64,000 nucleotides of DNA from Planctomycetota bacterium (lineage in GTDB: Bacteria; Planctomycetota; Phycisphaerae; Phycisphaerales; SM1A02), in NCBI GenBank assembly GCA_016872915.1, contig VGYQ01000006.1, positions 1-64,000 on the forward strand. The letters run 5' to 3'. The notes beneath the pieces were generated by a model. It made no database searches and was not told the origin of the DNA. It worked only from the letters and a program-made list of their open reading frames with translations. This document shows, in pieces, positions 34,864 through 43,823 of the stretch (the stretch's first letter is position 1; each line of letters starts with the position of its first letter). The position numbers and the translations under genes were made by a program.

Positions 34864-36129
34864 GTGTCGCGTCCGTGGACACCGGTGCAAGAAGCGCGGC
34901 TTGGTGTCGCTGTGATCGCCGCCATCGGACTTCTGTTCGCCGTCATCACCCAAGCACCCAAACTGCTTGGGCCGCGGATGGTCACTTTCAAAGTGCGACT
35001 TCCGGTTTTGAGCGGTTTGCAAGGGATCTCACCCGGTTCGCCGATCGAAATGGCTGGCCTCACGATTGGGTATGTCGACACCATCACTCTGGAAACCACA
35101 CCAAACACGATGGATGAGGATGGAGATGACTTTCTTGTGACGTGTTCTATCGATGCCAAGACCTTTTTACCTCGAACAACAACGATTCGCGTGCGCACCA
35201 ATCCCCTCGGTGGTGAGTCAACCGTTGAGCTTCTCCTGCCTCCCAAAGTTGGCGAAATGCAGTTTGGTCCGCACGATCCCAATGAGCACTTGGAATTGGC
35301 TCCGATAGAGGGATGGCTGGCTGCCACCTTTGGAGAGGCTCGCTCGAATCAGATCCAAAGGGCGTGGGCGCAGTACAAGGCGGTCGATCTCGTGGCGATG
35401 TCGGATGACATTGCGAGTCGTTGGAGCCCCGTCACTGCGGCCACGCGGAGCGTCTGGTCCGATGCACGCAGCGACTGGGATGCTTGGTCCGCACAGGGAA
35501 ATGCGCTGCTCGACGGATGGGATGCCGCACGAACGCGATGGAACGAGATCGAGAACATCTTTGCCAAAGGAAGCCAACTGGATTTGGAGCGGATACAACC
35601 GGCCTTGGATCGCATCCGCGCCCAGTTTGACAACAGCAGTGCACAACTCACTGCCCTTCGGAACAAATGGAATGAGGAGGTGGAGCCACCACTTTCAGAC
35701 TTGATCGCACGCATCAAGCGCGAATTCGCGATCATCGAGTCGGATACTGCACTGATGATGGCAATTTGGAGTGACGGCAAGGAGATGGCCGGATATTCGA
35801 AAGCGGATCTGCAAATGGCGAGTGATCAACTCGAACGGGCAGGTCAGGAGATCACCTTGATGCCATGGACACTGCTGGGCGGTGCATTCGCCGACAAGAG
35901 TGAGCGTGCGCGCTTCTTGAAGGCGGCGCACGAAGTGGTGCGCTCCACCGGCGAACTGTCTCTCTCTGTCAGCTTCGCGCAGGAACTGTTGAAGCAAGAC
36001 CCCAAACTGGTCGAGCGGTACCCCGAACTGGTTGCACTGATGCAGCGCTGGATGGAAGCCGCAGCTGCAAAGCAGAAGTCGGCCGGGCAGGAACTGCTGA
36101 ACGAGCTGCTCGGCAGACCGGAGGAGTGA
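34864..36129 (+). CDS. MCE/MlaD-family lipid-transport protein (second of a pair)
   Basis: A 421-residue MCE protein starting with a GTG 3 bp after the first. The anchor is at residues 13-32 (GVAVIAAIGLLFAVITQAPK). The MCE domain carries SGLQGISPGSPIEMAGLTIG and FLPRTTTIRVRTNPLGGEST, and contains an acidic insertion (TPNTMDEDGDD). The remainder is a long amphipathic helical region with many regularly spaced Trp (WSPV, WSDARSDWDAW), then a domain like the end of its upstream neighbour. Predicted partner of the first MCE protein in an envelope lipid-transfer assembly. Confidence 0.83.
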   Translation: MSRPWTPVQEARLGVAVIAAIGLLFAVITQAPKLLGPRMVTFKVRLPVLSGLQGISPGSPIEMAGLTIGYVDTITLETTPNTMDEDGDDFLVTCSIDAKTFLPRTTTIRVRTNPLGGESTVELLLPPKVGEMQFGPHDPNEHLELAPIEGWLAATFGEARSNQIQRAWAQYKAVDLVAMSDDIASRWSPVTAATRSVWSDARSDWDAWSAQGNALLDGWDAARTRWNEIENIFAKGSQLDLERIQPALDRIRAQFDNSSAQLTALRNKWNEEVEPPLSDLIARIKREFAIIESDTALMMAIWSDGKEMAGYSKADLQMASDQLERAGQEITLMPWTLLGGAFADKSERARFLKAAHEVVRSTGELSLSVSFAQELLKQDPKLVERYPELVALMQRWMEAAAAKQKSAGQELLNELLGRPEE

Positions 36130-37071
36130 GTGGCAACGCTGCTCGAGCAGCGCATCGACGATCGTGCCGATCCACGAATCGCTGCATTTCGTGATGTTCG
36201 CGACGCAGACCTGCGTGGCCGTGACGGGCTCTTTTGCGTCGAGAGTCCGCGCATCATTCACCGTTTTTTGCACGCGTTGACCGCCAGTGCGCAGGGCGTT
36301 GCCTGTACGCCGCGCATTCAAGTCGACTCACTGCTGTTGTCGCCTGATGCAGCCGTGTTTCTGCGTCCGCTGCTCGATGCACTCCCATCCGCGTGTGCTG
36401 TACAGAATCCACTCGCCATCTTTCTCGCCGAGGAGCGATTGCTCAGCGAACTCGCGGGGTATCGCATGCATCAGGGGGCGCTTGCCCTTGGCGTTCGCCC
36501 CGTGAGCATGGGAATTCCTGCACTGCTGCAGGTACTGCCACCAGATGCGGATCTGATCGCCACGAGCGGTGTTGTGCACACCGACAATATTGGCGGTCTT
36601 TTTCGCAGTGCGGGATCGTTCGGCGGCGTCGGAGTTCTGCTTGGTGATGGCTCCTCGGATCCGCTGCACCGCAAGGCGATCCGCGTTTCGTCCGGACGTG
36701 TTTTCAGCGTGCCATGGGCAGAAAGCACAAGCCTCGAATCGGATCTTGCATCGCTTCGCAAAAGTGGTTTCGCACTGATCGCTGCGGAAGACACGCCATC
36801 TGCCCTTCCGATCGAAGAGGCACTGCTTCTTCCAAAGATCGAATCAGCTCCGCGACGAATCGTCGTGCTTGGCGCAGAGGGCAGCGGCGTTCCTCCTGCC
36901 TTGCAGTCGCTGTGCGATGTGACCGCATGCATTCCGATGCGTGACGGCGGCGGACTGCTGCACGAGGGAGATCGACCGAGCCTCAATGTCGCGATTGCAT
37001 CAGCCGTCTTCCTGCATGGACTGTGTGGCGCCCGCCGCCATGCCCGCACCCGCCTGCACGGGCGCAGGTGA
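36130..37071 (+). CDS. SpoU/TrmH-family RNA 2'-O-methyltransferase
   Basis: A SPOUT methyltransferase of 313 residues starting at a GTG that follows the previous stop with no gap. Motif 1 is HTDNIGGLFRSAGSFG, motif 2 VLGAEGSGVPPALQSL and motif 3 [17 protein letters not shown], forming the AdoMet-binding trefoil knot. DPLHRKAIRVSSG is the usual connecting loop. The N-terminal 110 residues are a substrate-binding domain of the RlmB/TrmH-like type. The target RNA (tRNA or rRNA) cannot be told. Its last 72 bp overlap the 3' end of murA on the other strand. Confidence 0.9.
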   Translation: MATLLEQRIDDRADPRIAAFRDVRDADLRGRDGLFCVESPRIIHRFLHALTASAQGVACTPRIQVDSLLLSPDAAVFLRPLLDALPSACAVQNPLAIFLAEERLLSELAGYRMHQGALALGVRPVSMGIPALLQVLPPDADLIATSGVVHTDNIGGLFRSAGSFGGVGVLLGDGSSDPLHRKAIRVSSGRVFSVPWAESTSLESDLASLRKSGFALIAAEDTPSALPIEEALLLPKIESAPRRIVVLGAEGSGVPPALQSLCDVTACIPMRDGGGLLHEGDRPSLNVAIASAVFLHGLCGARRHARTRLHGRR

Positions 37072-38352
37072 ATCGCGGAACCGCTCGATGCGCGCACCCA
37101 GGGAACGCAGTGTCTCTTCCATCCGCTTGTAGCCACGATCGAGGTGGTACACGCGGTTGATGACCGTCTCACCCTCCGCAGCGAGTCCTGCGAGCACCAG
37201 ACTTGCGGACGCGCGCAGATCGCTTGCCATCACTTCCGCGCCGATGAGTCGATTGCCACCGGTGATCACGACCGTTGGTCCATGACGCAACAGCTGCGCG
37301 CCCATACGGGAAAGTTCGGGAACATGCAGGAATCGCTCGGGATAGATCTTTTCGGTGATCACTGAATTGCCCACCGCAAAGCACAGCAATGCCATGAACT
37401 GCGCCTGCAGATCCGTCGGGAATCCAGGGTGTGGCTGCGTCGTGATGACGGTCGGCCGAAGCTGCCGCTCACTGGTCACACGCACCGTACAGCGGCGGTC
37501 ATCTGCATCAGGCTCGATCTTGTGAACATGCACGCCAATGAGCGAGAGTCGATCGATCACTGCAAGCAGCGCGTCATAGGGAAAATCATCGATAACGATC
37601 TCGCCATTGGTGATGGCTGCAGCGATCGCATAGGTCCCTGCCACGATGCGATCCGGCATCACCGCGTGCTTCGCACCGGCAAGTTCATCGACTCCATCGA
37701 TGATGATGCGGGGACCACCAGCCCCGCGGATCTTCGCGCCCATGGCGTTGAGCAGATCTGCCAAATCCACGATCTCCGGCTCGCATGCGGCACTCTCGAT
37801 CACCGTCCGTCCCTTTGCCAGTGTCGCAGCACTCATGACATTGGCGGTACCGAGCACAGTCGAGCCGTAGGGGCCACCGAGAAACACTGTCGCACCCTGC
37901 AGTCGATCGCAAGACGCATGGATGTAGCCGCCCCGCATCTCGATACGCGCACCGAGCTTCTCCATGCCACGCAGGTGCAGATCGACCGGACGATCGCCGA
38001 ATGCGCAGCCGCCGGGCATTGAAATCACTGCACGCTTGCGGCGCGCGAGCATCGGACCGAGCACACAGATCGACGCACGCATCGTGCGTACGAGTTCGTA
38101 GGGTGCCTCGATGGCATTTGGATCTTTCGTCTGCATGGAGATGGACGAATCGCTCACTCGGACGTCCACGCCGAGCGTCGTCAACAACTTCTGCAGACTC
38201 AGGATGTCTGCAAGACTGGCGATATTGTCCAGGACCACCTCCCCGTCGGTCAGGAGCGAAGCAGCCATGAGCGGCAGTGCCGCGTTCTTCGCTCCCTCGA
38301 CTCGGATCCTGCCTGAAAGTCGGTACCCGCCTTGGATTCGGAACTTGTCCAT
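37000..38352 (-). CDS. murA: UDP-N-acetylglucosamine 1-carboxyvinyltransferase
   Basis: First committed step of peptidoglycan synthesis, transferring enolpyruvate from PEP to UDP-GlcNAc. The 450-residue protein begins [24 protein letters not shown], and the active-site loop [17 protein letters not shown] keeps the catalytic Cys that fosfomycin modifies. [51 protein letters not shown] and [20 protein letters not shown] complete the two-domain fold. A consensus AAGGAGG ribosome site lies 5 nt before the ATG at 38352. The C-terminal tail, beyond the conserved RFR, overlaps the SpoU gene by 72 bp. Confidence 0.96.
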   Translation of the reverse strand: MDKFRIQGGYRLSGRIRVEGAKNAALPLMAASLLTDGEVVLDNIASLADILSLQKLLTTLGVDVRVSDSSISMQTKDPNAIEAPYELVRTMRASICVLGPMLARRKRAVISMPGGCAFGDRPVDLHLRGMEKLGARIEMRGGYIHASCDRLQGATVFLGGPYGSTVLGTANVMSAATLAKGRTVIESAACEPEIVDLADLLNAMGAKIRGAGGPRIIIDGVDELAGAKHAVMPDRIVAGTYAIAAAITNGEIVIDDFPYDALLAVIDRLSLIGVHVHKIEPDADDRRCTVRVTSERQLRPTVITTQPHPGFPTDLQAQFMALLCFAVGNSVITEKIYPERFLHVPELSRMGAQLLRHGPTVVITGGNRLIGAEVMASDLRASASLVLAGLAAEGETVINRVYHLDRGYKRMEETLRSLGARIERFRDSPAPVQAGAGMAAGATQSMQEDG

Positions 38353-38551
38353 GCGATCCTCCTTGACCGCTGCGTGCAATGTCGGCCACCTCCGCCATGG
38401 CGCACGACAGGCCACGATGGAGGACCACGGGCACAAACGCACCGTGGCGTACCCAAGAGTGTCGACTGTCCAGCCAAGAGCAGCGCACATTTTCCTCCCG
38501 CGCTGCCGTGTTGCCCTGTGCACATGCGCCCACCCTCCCTAGGATGGCATC

Positions 38552-39559
38552 ATGACGGTGCACCTCAACGATCCAGCACTCCCCGAAGCGCGCATGCATT
38601 TGGTGGCTCCGGGCAGCCCAGTCATCGGACGAGTCGTTTCGAGCGAGCCTTGTATCCGCGGCAAGTCCGCAAGTTTCGTTCGGCACATCGCCATCGATGT
38701 TTCTGGAACACCGCTTGAAGGCCAGTGCCTTGCGGGACAGTCCTTTGGAGTCTGTGTTCCCGGCACCGACCACAAGGGACGCCCGCACAAAGTTCGCTTG
38801 TACTCACTTGCGAGCCCCAGCTACGGCGAGGATGGGCATGGCCGTGTGATCTCCACAACCTGCAAGCGCTCGATCGAGGAGCGCGCCGACGAGGATGACG
38901 CTGCAAAGGGTGACGGACACCTCCTGATCCTTGGCACATGCAGCAACTGGCTCTCGGATCAGGGGATCGGATCCGAGATTCCGATCTCCGGACCGAACGG
39001 AAAGCGCTTCCTGCTTCCCGTGGACCGCGCCGCGCACGATTATCTGTTTGTGGCCACAGGAACGGGGATCGCCCCATTCCGCGGCATGCTGCATGAACTG
39101 CTGGTGGGCCCACCCCTGGGCACACCAGCGCGCGAACAGTGGGCAGGTCCCTGCCAGAGCCGCATTCATCTGGTGATGGGCGCCCCCTACCGCACTGATC
39201 TTTTGTACGACCGCTGGCTGTGCGAACTCACGCAGCGTCATCCCAACTTCTCGTATCACCCTGTGGTCAGTCGAGAGCCGTTGCCTGCGCCTGGGCTCGG
39301 TCCACACGTGCACCACTTCATCGACACTCGCATCGAGTCACTCCGCCCGCTCCTCGATTCAAGTCGCTGCCTGATCTACGCCTGCGGCCTCGCGGGAATG
39401 CAGGTGGGGATTTTTCGAACGCTTGCCACGTCAGGACTTGGCAGCAATTATCTCGCCGTGCATGATGACATTGCGGCAATAGACCCCGCCGAATGGACGG
39501 AGGAGCAGATCAAGAGGCGCGTTCGCCCAACCCACCGCTGCATGCTCGAGGTGTATTGA
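38552..39559 (+). CDS. Plant-type ferredoxin-NADP(+) reductase
   Basis: A flavoenzyme moving electrons between NADPH and ferredoxin/flavodoxin, 335 residues. The FAD site is VRLYSLASPSYGED (RxYS) with the CSNWLSD loop, GPNGKRFLLP follows, and the NADP site is VATGTGIAPFRGMLHELL. The segments VMGAPYRTDLLYD, IYACGLAGMQVGI and a C-terminus ending in EVY follow; a terminal Tyr stacking on the flavin is characteristic of the plant/cyanobacterial class. The length matches that class without the phycobilisome linker. No photosynthesis genes are nearby, so it more likely reduces ferredoxin for biosynthesis or redox defence. Confidence 0.9.
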   Translation: MTVHLNDPALPEARMHLVAPGSPVIGRVVSSEPCIRGKSASFVRHIAIDVSGTPLEGQCLAGQSFGVCVPGTDHKGRPHKVRLYSLASPSYGEDGHGRVISTTCKRSIEERADEDDAAKGDGHLLILGTCSNWLSDQGIGSEIPISGPNGKRFLLPVDRAAHDYLFVATGTGIAPFRGMLHELLVGPPLGTPAREQWAGPCQSRIHLVMGAPYRTDLLYDRWLCELTQRHPNFSYHPVVSREPLPAPGLGPHVHHFIDTRIESLRPLLDSSRCLIYACGLAGMQVGIFRTLATSGLGSNYLAVHDDIAAIDPAEWTEEQIKRRVRPTHRCMLEVY

Positions 39560-39644
39560 TTTCCATGCGCTGCGCGATCCAAGCCTGATGGCTATTTCTG
39601 CAGTTTTGGGCGACAAAGGACATTGACGGGCTACACTGACAGCG

Positions 39645-41081
39645 GTGGCCGAAGACGAGGACAACTTCCCAAGCGCTGAGCAGCGAGTGGAACGCGCGCG
39701 CGGTCTCTTCCAAGCCGGGAAGTTGGATGAAGCGGCGCAGGAACTGCGACGCGCCATCGCAGCGGAACCGGAGCGCGGTGATTGGCACCACAACCTGGCT
39801 GTCACGCTTGATGCGCTCGGCCGTCATGCCGACGCGCTTGCCTCGCACGAGCGGGCGCTCGAACTGGCCCCCAATCATGTGCCATCGCTTGTTGGTGCGG
39901 CCCAGGGGTCGATCCGTGCGGGGCATTTTGAGAGAGCGCTGAAGTTCTGCGAGCGAGCGCTCCGCATCGATCGCAATATCGAACCTGCCTATGCGCTCCG
40001 AATTCATGCGCTCGGACAGCTTGGGCGTGTCGAGGACGCGGAGTCCGTGTACTACATCGCGCAGCACACGCTCAAAGAAATGCCCGTGTGTCTGGCGGAG
40101 ATGGCGAATGTCCTGGCACGCGTGGGCAAACTGGAACGCGCCATTTGGTGCTACCGCGAGGCGATCGCTCAGGCGCCGCGCCTTCCTGCAGTCAAAGCGC
40201 GCCTCGGTGCGGTACTTCTTCGGAGCGGTCAAGCTGAAAGTTCGCTTCAAGTCCTGATGCAGGCGCTGCGAGAGCAGCCAGGCGATACGGGGGCGCTGCT
40301 GACGCTCGGTCGCGCGCTTGAGTCGCTCGGTCGGCTGAATGAGGCGGAGGAGAAGTATCGCCGCATCCTTGAACTGGAACCTGCCCACCATGGTGCGCAT
40401 GTGGCGATCGGAGATATCGCACTCCGCGGCGGCAAACTGGAAGATGCGCGCGCGACCTACACGCTCGTGCTCTCGCTCGGGTCTCAGGATCAGTCGATCC
40501 GCCTTCGTCTGATCGAAGTACTCGCGAAACTCGGGCGGCGCGAGGAGGCCGCACGCCGACTGCGCGAGCTCTTTGGAAAAGGTTCAGTGCCTGCAGATTC
40601 GTTCGTCCTTCAAGATGCGGTGATCGCACTTGGCGCGGCGGGCACTGCGATCGAGTGCGGCGAACCCCGTACGGCGGCCATCATCCTGCGCGCAGCAGCA
40701 CGGACGTTCCCTCGGCACCTGCAGATCCGTCAGCGGCTTGTTCGCGCGCTCTTGGAGTCCGATGAGCCGCGCGGCGCACGGCGGGCGGCTCGGCAGGCGC
40801 TGCGACTCGATCGCACCGATGCGATCACGCTGCACAACATTGCGCTCGATGCCCTGCGGCGTGGACAGCTGCGGCTCGCCCGGGCTGCACTGTTGCGTGG
40901 TTTGCGAGCCCACCCCCTTGATCATGGCCTTCGACGCCTGCGCACCAAATGGATGTTGCAGGCTGTGACCGCACTGCTTCGGCGAACGGCAGAGGAACCT
41001 CGCACTGCCATTCGGCAGTGGAGAGAGGGCATTCACGCGATGCGATGGATCTGGTCGAACGTCAGCTCGCGGCGTTCGTAA
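39645..41081 (+). CDS. Tetratricopeptide-repeat protein
   Basis: A 478-residue protein built almost entirely of TPR-like helix pairs, starting at a GTG. Clear repeats include AEQRVERARGLFQAGKLDEA, NLAVTLDALGRHADALASHE, AMANVLARVGKLERAIWCYR-type and LGRALESLGRLNEAEEKYRR. I count roughly ten repeats. There is no signal peptide, so it is probably a cytosolic scaffold. Partners cannot be inferred. Its final 20 bp overlap the 3' end of rpsR on the opposite strand. Confidence 0.82.
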   Translation: MAEDEDNFPSAEQRVERARGLFQAGKLDEAAQELRRAIAAEPERGDWHHNLAVTLDALGRHADALASHERALELAPNHVPSLVGAAQGSIRAGHFERALKFCERALRIDRNIEPAYALRIHALGQLGRVEDAESVYYIAQHTLKEMPVCLAEMANVLARVGKLERAIWCYREAIAQAPRLPAVKARLGAVLLRSGQAESSLQVLMQALREQPGDTGALLTLGRALESLGRLNEAEEKYRRILELEPAHHGAHVAIGDIALRGGKLEDARATYTLVLSLGSQDQSIRLRLIEVLAKLGRREEAARRLRELFGKGSVPADSFVLQDAVIALGAAGTAIECGEPRTAAIILRAAARTFPRHLQIRQRLVRALLESDEPRGARRAARQALRLDRTDAITLHNIALDALRRGQLRLARAALLRGLRAHPLDHGLRRLRTKWMLQAVTALLRRTAEEPRTAIRQWREGIHAMRWIWSNVSSRRS

Positions 41082-41298
41082 AGGGCAGAAGCGCCATGAA
41101 GCGGGCGCGCTTGATGGCCTGCCCCAACTGGGACTGATCTCCAGCCGACATATTCATGCGCTTGCGCGAGAGCATCTTGCCGTTCTGCGTCATGGCGCGT
41201 CGAAGTTCTTCCACCTGCTTGTAATCGATAAAGGAGCGGCCCTTCGCATCCTTTTGGCGACGAATGACCGGAACGGGTGGTGCCTGAAACTGGCTCAT
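41062..41298 (-). CDS. rpsR: Ribosomal protein S18
   Basis: Small-subunit protein, 78 residues. The core matches S18: RSFIDYKQVEELRRAMTQNG, then KMLSRKRMNM and AIKRARFMALLPFTNAAS. An AAGGA site lies 7 nt before the ATG. A 7-bp hairpin (GAGGCGC/GCGCCTC, 41318-41335) sits in the leader about 20 nt upstream of the start. The usual neighbours rpsF, ssb and rplI are absent. The tail overlaps the convergent TPR gene by 20 bp. Confidence 0.94.
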   Translation of the reverse strand: MSQFQAPPVPVIRRQKDAKGRSFIDYKQVEELRRAMTQNGKMLSRKRMNMSAGDQSQLGQAIKRARFMALLPFTNAAS

Positions 41299-41515
41299 GC
41301 TGAAATCCTTGCGTTGCGAGGCGCGAAGGCGCCTCGGTGTCTGCTGTCACCCTTGATGCAGGTCTCGCGCGTCGAGTGACGGACGGTCGGACCTTCGCCA
41401 TGGACCCGACGAGTGTCGGGGCCCACGGAACGACCGTGAGCGGCGAATGGGTAAGGATACCTCCCAACCACTTCCAATGCCATCCCCCTGATGCGGAGTC
41501 CGATATCGCAGGACG

Positions 41516-42376
41516 CTACGGCGGGCACGATGCGATTTTGCTGCGCATCCACTGCCCCGCGGCACGGAGTTGATCCGCCCGTGCGCGGGATGCGAATCCG
41601 CTCTGAGCGAGCACGCTGACAAGCGTCTCTGTTGCGACATTTCCGGCGGATCCAGGCGCATAAGGACATCCACCAAGTCCGCCCGCGCTGGCATCAAAGG
41701 ATCGAACGCCGATTTGTGCCGCCCGAACGGCGCATTCAATGGCGCGTCCCGATGTGTCATGCAAGTGCAGCGTGGTCGCAGCCGCTGACACCACCTCTGC
41801 GAGCCCCAAATAGAGCGCCTCGATCGAGGCGCCGTCCGCAGCCCCAATCGTGTCACCGAGGTCGATCTCGTCAACCCCCATCTCCAACAACCGTGATGCC
41901 ACACTTGCCACTTTGTCCGGATGAACCGGACCGTCATACGGACAACCCACCACACAACTGATGTAGCCGCGCACCACACGCCGCGCCTCATGCGCACGAC
42001 GAATGACGGGCTGAAGACGCAGAAGAACTTCCTCAATCGTTCCCGCCGTGTTCCTCTGACTGAACCCCTCGGTGGCCGAAACAAAGACAGAGATCTTGTC
42101 TGCCTGCGCCGCAAGCGCTGCGTCGAGTCCGCGCTCATTGGGCACAAGCGCGGAATACACCACGCCGGGCACCCGACGAATGCGCGCAAAGACTTCGCTG
42201 GCGTCTGCAAGTTGGGGAATCCACTTCGCGGACACGAAGGATGAAACCTCGATCTCATCCACGCCGGAGTCACTCAGCTTGTCAACAAAGGCCACCTTTG
42301 CATCGGTCGGAACCAGCGCTTTCTCATGCTGCAGTCCATCGCGCGGTCCAACTTCAGTGATACGCACACCGTTCAC
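41516..42376 (-). CDS. mvaB: Hydroxymethylglutaryl-CoA lyase
   Basis: Cleaves HMG-CoA to acetyl-CoA and acetoacetate in leucine breakdown or ketone-body metabolism. The 286-residue barrel has VRITEVGPRDGLQHE (metal and catalytic Arg), SSFVSAKWIPQLADA, DLGDTIGAADGAS, LHLHDTSGRAI (HxH metal pair) and the catalytic-Cys loop GGLGGCPYAPGSAGNVATE. The GTG start at 42376 overlaps the stop of the small gene upstream (GTGA), so translation is probably coupled. Homocitrate-synthase relatives share the barrel, but the Cys loop identifies the lyase. Confidence 0.93.
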   Translation of the reverse strand: MNGVRITEVGPRDGLQHEKALVPTDAKVAFVDKLSDSGVDEIEVSSFVSAKWIPQLADASEVFARIRRVPGVVYSALVPNERGLDAALAAQADKISVFVSATEGFSQRNTAGTIEEVLLRLQPVIRRAHEARRVVRGYISCVVGCPYDGPVHPDKVASVASRLLEMGVDEIDLGDTIGAADGASIEALYLGLAEVVSAAATTLHLHDTSGRAIECAVRAAQIGVRSFDASAGGLGGCPYAPGSAGNVATETLVSVLAQSGFASRARADQLRAAGQWMRSKIASCPP

Positions 42377-42552
42377 GAGCGTCGCTCCTCGCGCGCTGCG
42401 CGGCGGAACAGCCACACGGCAAAGACGCTGACAACCAACGTCAGCACGGCTGCGGCGGCGAACAACATCACATCCGGTGTGATGGCCCACTCATCGGGAA
42501 GAACAGGCGGTGAGCTTCGTGTCTCCGACTGCACCGCAGCGATTGGCATCAT
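42373..42552 (-). CDS. 59-residue single-pass membrane microprotein
   Basis: A small gene read on the minus strand from the ATG at 42552 to a TGA at 42373. The product begins MMPIAAVQSETRSSPPVLPD, then has one hydrophobic helix (about residues 28-49, VMLFAAAAVLTLVVSVFAVW) and a basic C-terminus FRRAAREERRS. Its ATG overlaps the TGA of the ygfZ-like gene (ATGA), and its TGA overlaps the GTG of mvaB (GTGA). This double 4-nt coupling, together with a convincing membrane helix and positive-inside tail, argues that it is a real gene. The function is unknown; by shape it resembles small cytochrome-oxidase or assembly subunits, but no specific family is claimed. Confidence 0.75.
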   Translation of the reverse strand: MMPIAAVQSETRSSPPVLPDEWAITPDVMLFAAAAVLTLVVSVFAVWLFRRAAREERRS

Positions 42553-43823
42553 CCTGCACTTCCTTCGCCGAGCGCGGGAAGAGAGCGAAGCGATGTCTGC
42601 ACCGTCGCATGCACCAATTGCCCATCACACAGCGCACGAAGTTTCGTTTGGGGTGCCGTCTGTGCCTGCCGGATCGTGGCAAATCCGATCACCGTGGAGC
42701 CAAGCATGGGACTCACCGTGCTACTTGTGATGACGCCAACCTCATCACCTGCACCTCCATCCGCACTGGGGACGAACAGTTGGGATCCCTCCACGGGAAA
42801 CGCTCCCTCCTCCACGCGGAGCGCACACACCACTTGCTTGGGTTTTCCAAGGCTCTGCATACGCGCGACGACTTCCTGTCCGAGATAGCACCCCTTCGTC
42901 ATGGAGACACGAGACGCGATCACTCCGGTCTCGTGCGGCAGCGCTGCAGAGCTAAAGTCGATCTCAAACATGGGCTCACCCGCCTCGATACGCGCGATAT
43001 TCATGGCGAGCCAACCGCACACACGCGCGCGGGGCACCCCGCCCGCAGCGACATCGTGGAGGCTCGTCCATGCATCCCACACACGCGGCGCATCCGCCAA
43101 CGGAAGTGACACCTCGATACCAACTGTGCCAAGCGTGTCACATCGGGTCAACATCGCAGCTACACCCGCGATCTTCGCCTCCGCGCATGCGCCAGGGTGT
43201 GCCAGCTTCTCGAGCGAAGCGGAGTCGACTGCACAGTCCGCCAGCAGCTCGAGAGCCTGTGGTCCATGGACTCCGACGCGGTACAGCAACGGACTGGCAT
43301 CCACAATTTGCACATCTTCGCTGAAGAGAAAGGCACCGAGCGAGGCGACCGTTGCCGCAGCAACGGCCCTTGGAAGGTCAATGATGATGCGGTCGATCCC
43401 AGCTGAAAGCAGCATGTCCGCTTCGATGCGCCCCTTGCGGTTGAGCCAGAACGAACGCACGCTTCGGCCGGGCTGAAGTGCACGGACATCTTGTGTGATC
43501 ATCCGCTGCAGAAAGTCGAGGCGATCTGATCCGCGTACTTCGATCGTTCCCCGCTGCGGCAGGTCAACGATCGCCGCACCGCGACGGATGGCCGCGTACT
43601 CGGTCTCGACGCTGTCGCACACCGCGAGCACTTCAGCTGCAGTGCCCCATGCAACCCATCCGGTGCTCGAACTTCGTGCCGCCGCACCCTCTCCGCGTGC
43701 TGCGTTCACGGCGGCAGTACGGCGCCCCGTCTCCCGCGCGGCGACCGCATCATGGCGACTTCGCAGAGGAGACTCGGCGAGAAAGGACGGCGCGCTCACG
43801 GGGAAATCATAGACTCGTGCCAT
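42549..43823 (-). CDS. ygfZ: YgfZ/GcvT-domain folate-binding protein
   Basis: A 424-residue member of the YgfZ/CAF17 family, which uses tetrahydrofolate to help mature or repair certain iron-sulfur proteins. The diagnostic motif KGCYLGQEVVARM is present, along with GTIEVRGSDRLDFLQRMITQ, RSFWLNRKGRIEADML and PHETGVIASRVSMTKG. It is longer than E. coli YgfZ (326), with an N-terminal extension of about 65 residues typical of GcvT-like homologues. The ATG at 43823 shares bases with the ATG of the divergent M42 peptidase; a GTG at 43799 is an alternative. Followed by the microprotein and mvaB in a coupled operon. Confidence 0.88.
   Translation of the reverse strand: MARVYDFPVSAPSFLAESPLRSRHDAVAARETGRRTAAVNAARGEGAAARSSSTGWVAWGTAAEVLAVCDSVETEYAAIRRGAAIVDLPQRGTIEVRGSDRLDFLQRMITQDVRALQPGRSVRSFWLNRKGRIEADMLLSAGIDRIIIDLPRAVAAATVASLGAFLFSEDVQIVDASPLLYRVGVHGPQALELLADCAVDSASLEKLAHPGACAEAKIAGVAAMLTRCDTLGTVGIEVSLPLADAPRVWDAWTSLHDVAAGGVPRARVCGWLAMNIARIEAGEPMFEIDFSSAALPHETGVIASRVSMTKGCYLGQEVVARMQSLGKPKQVVCALRVEEGAFPVEGSQLFVPSADGGAGDEVGVITSSTVSPMLGSTVIGFATIRQAQTAPQTKLRALCDGQLVHATVQTSLRSLPALGEGSAG

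Noticed and set aside
41347-42273. A 308-residue minus-strand frame overlapping HMG-CoA lyase
   Set aside because: The overlapping frame encodes all lyase motifs; this one is Arg/Ser/Pro-rich and featureless.
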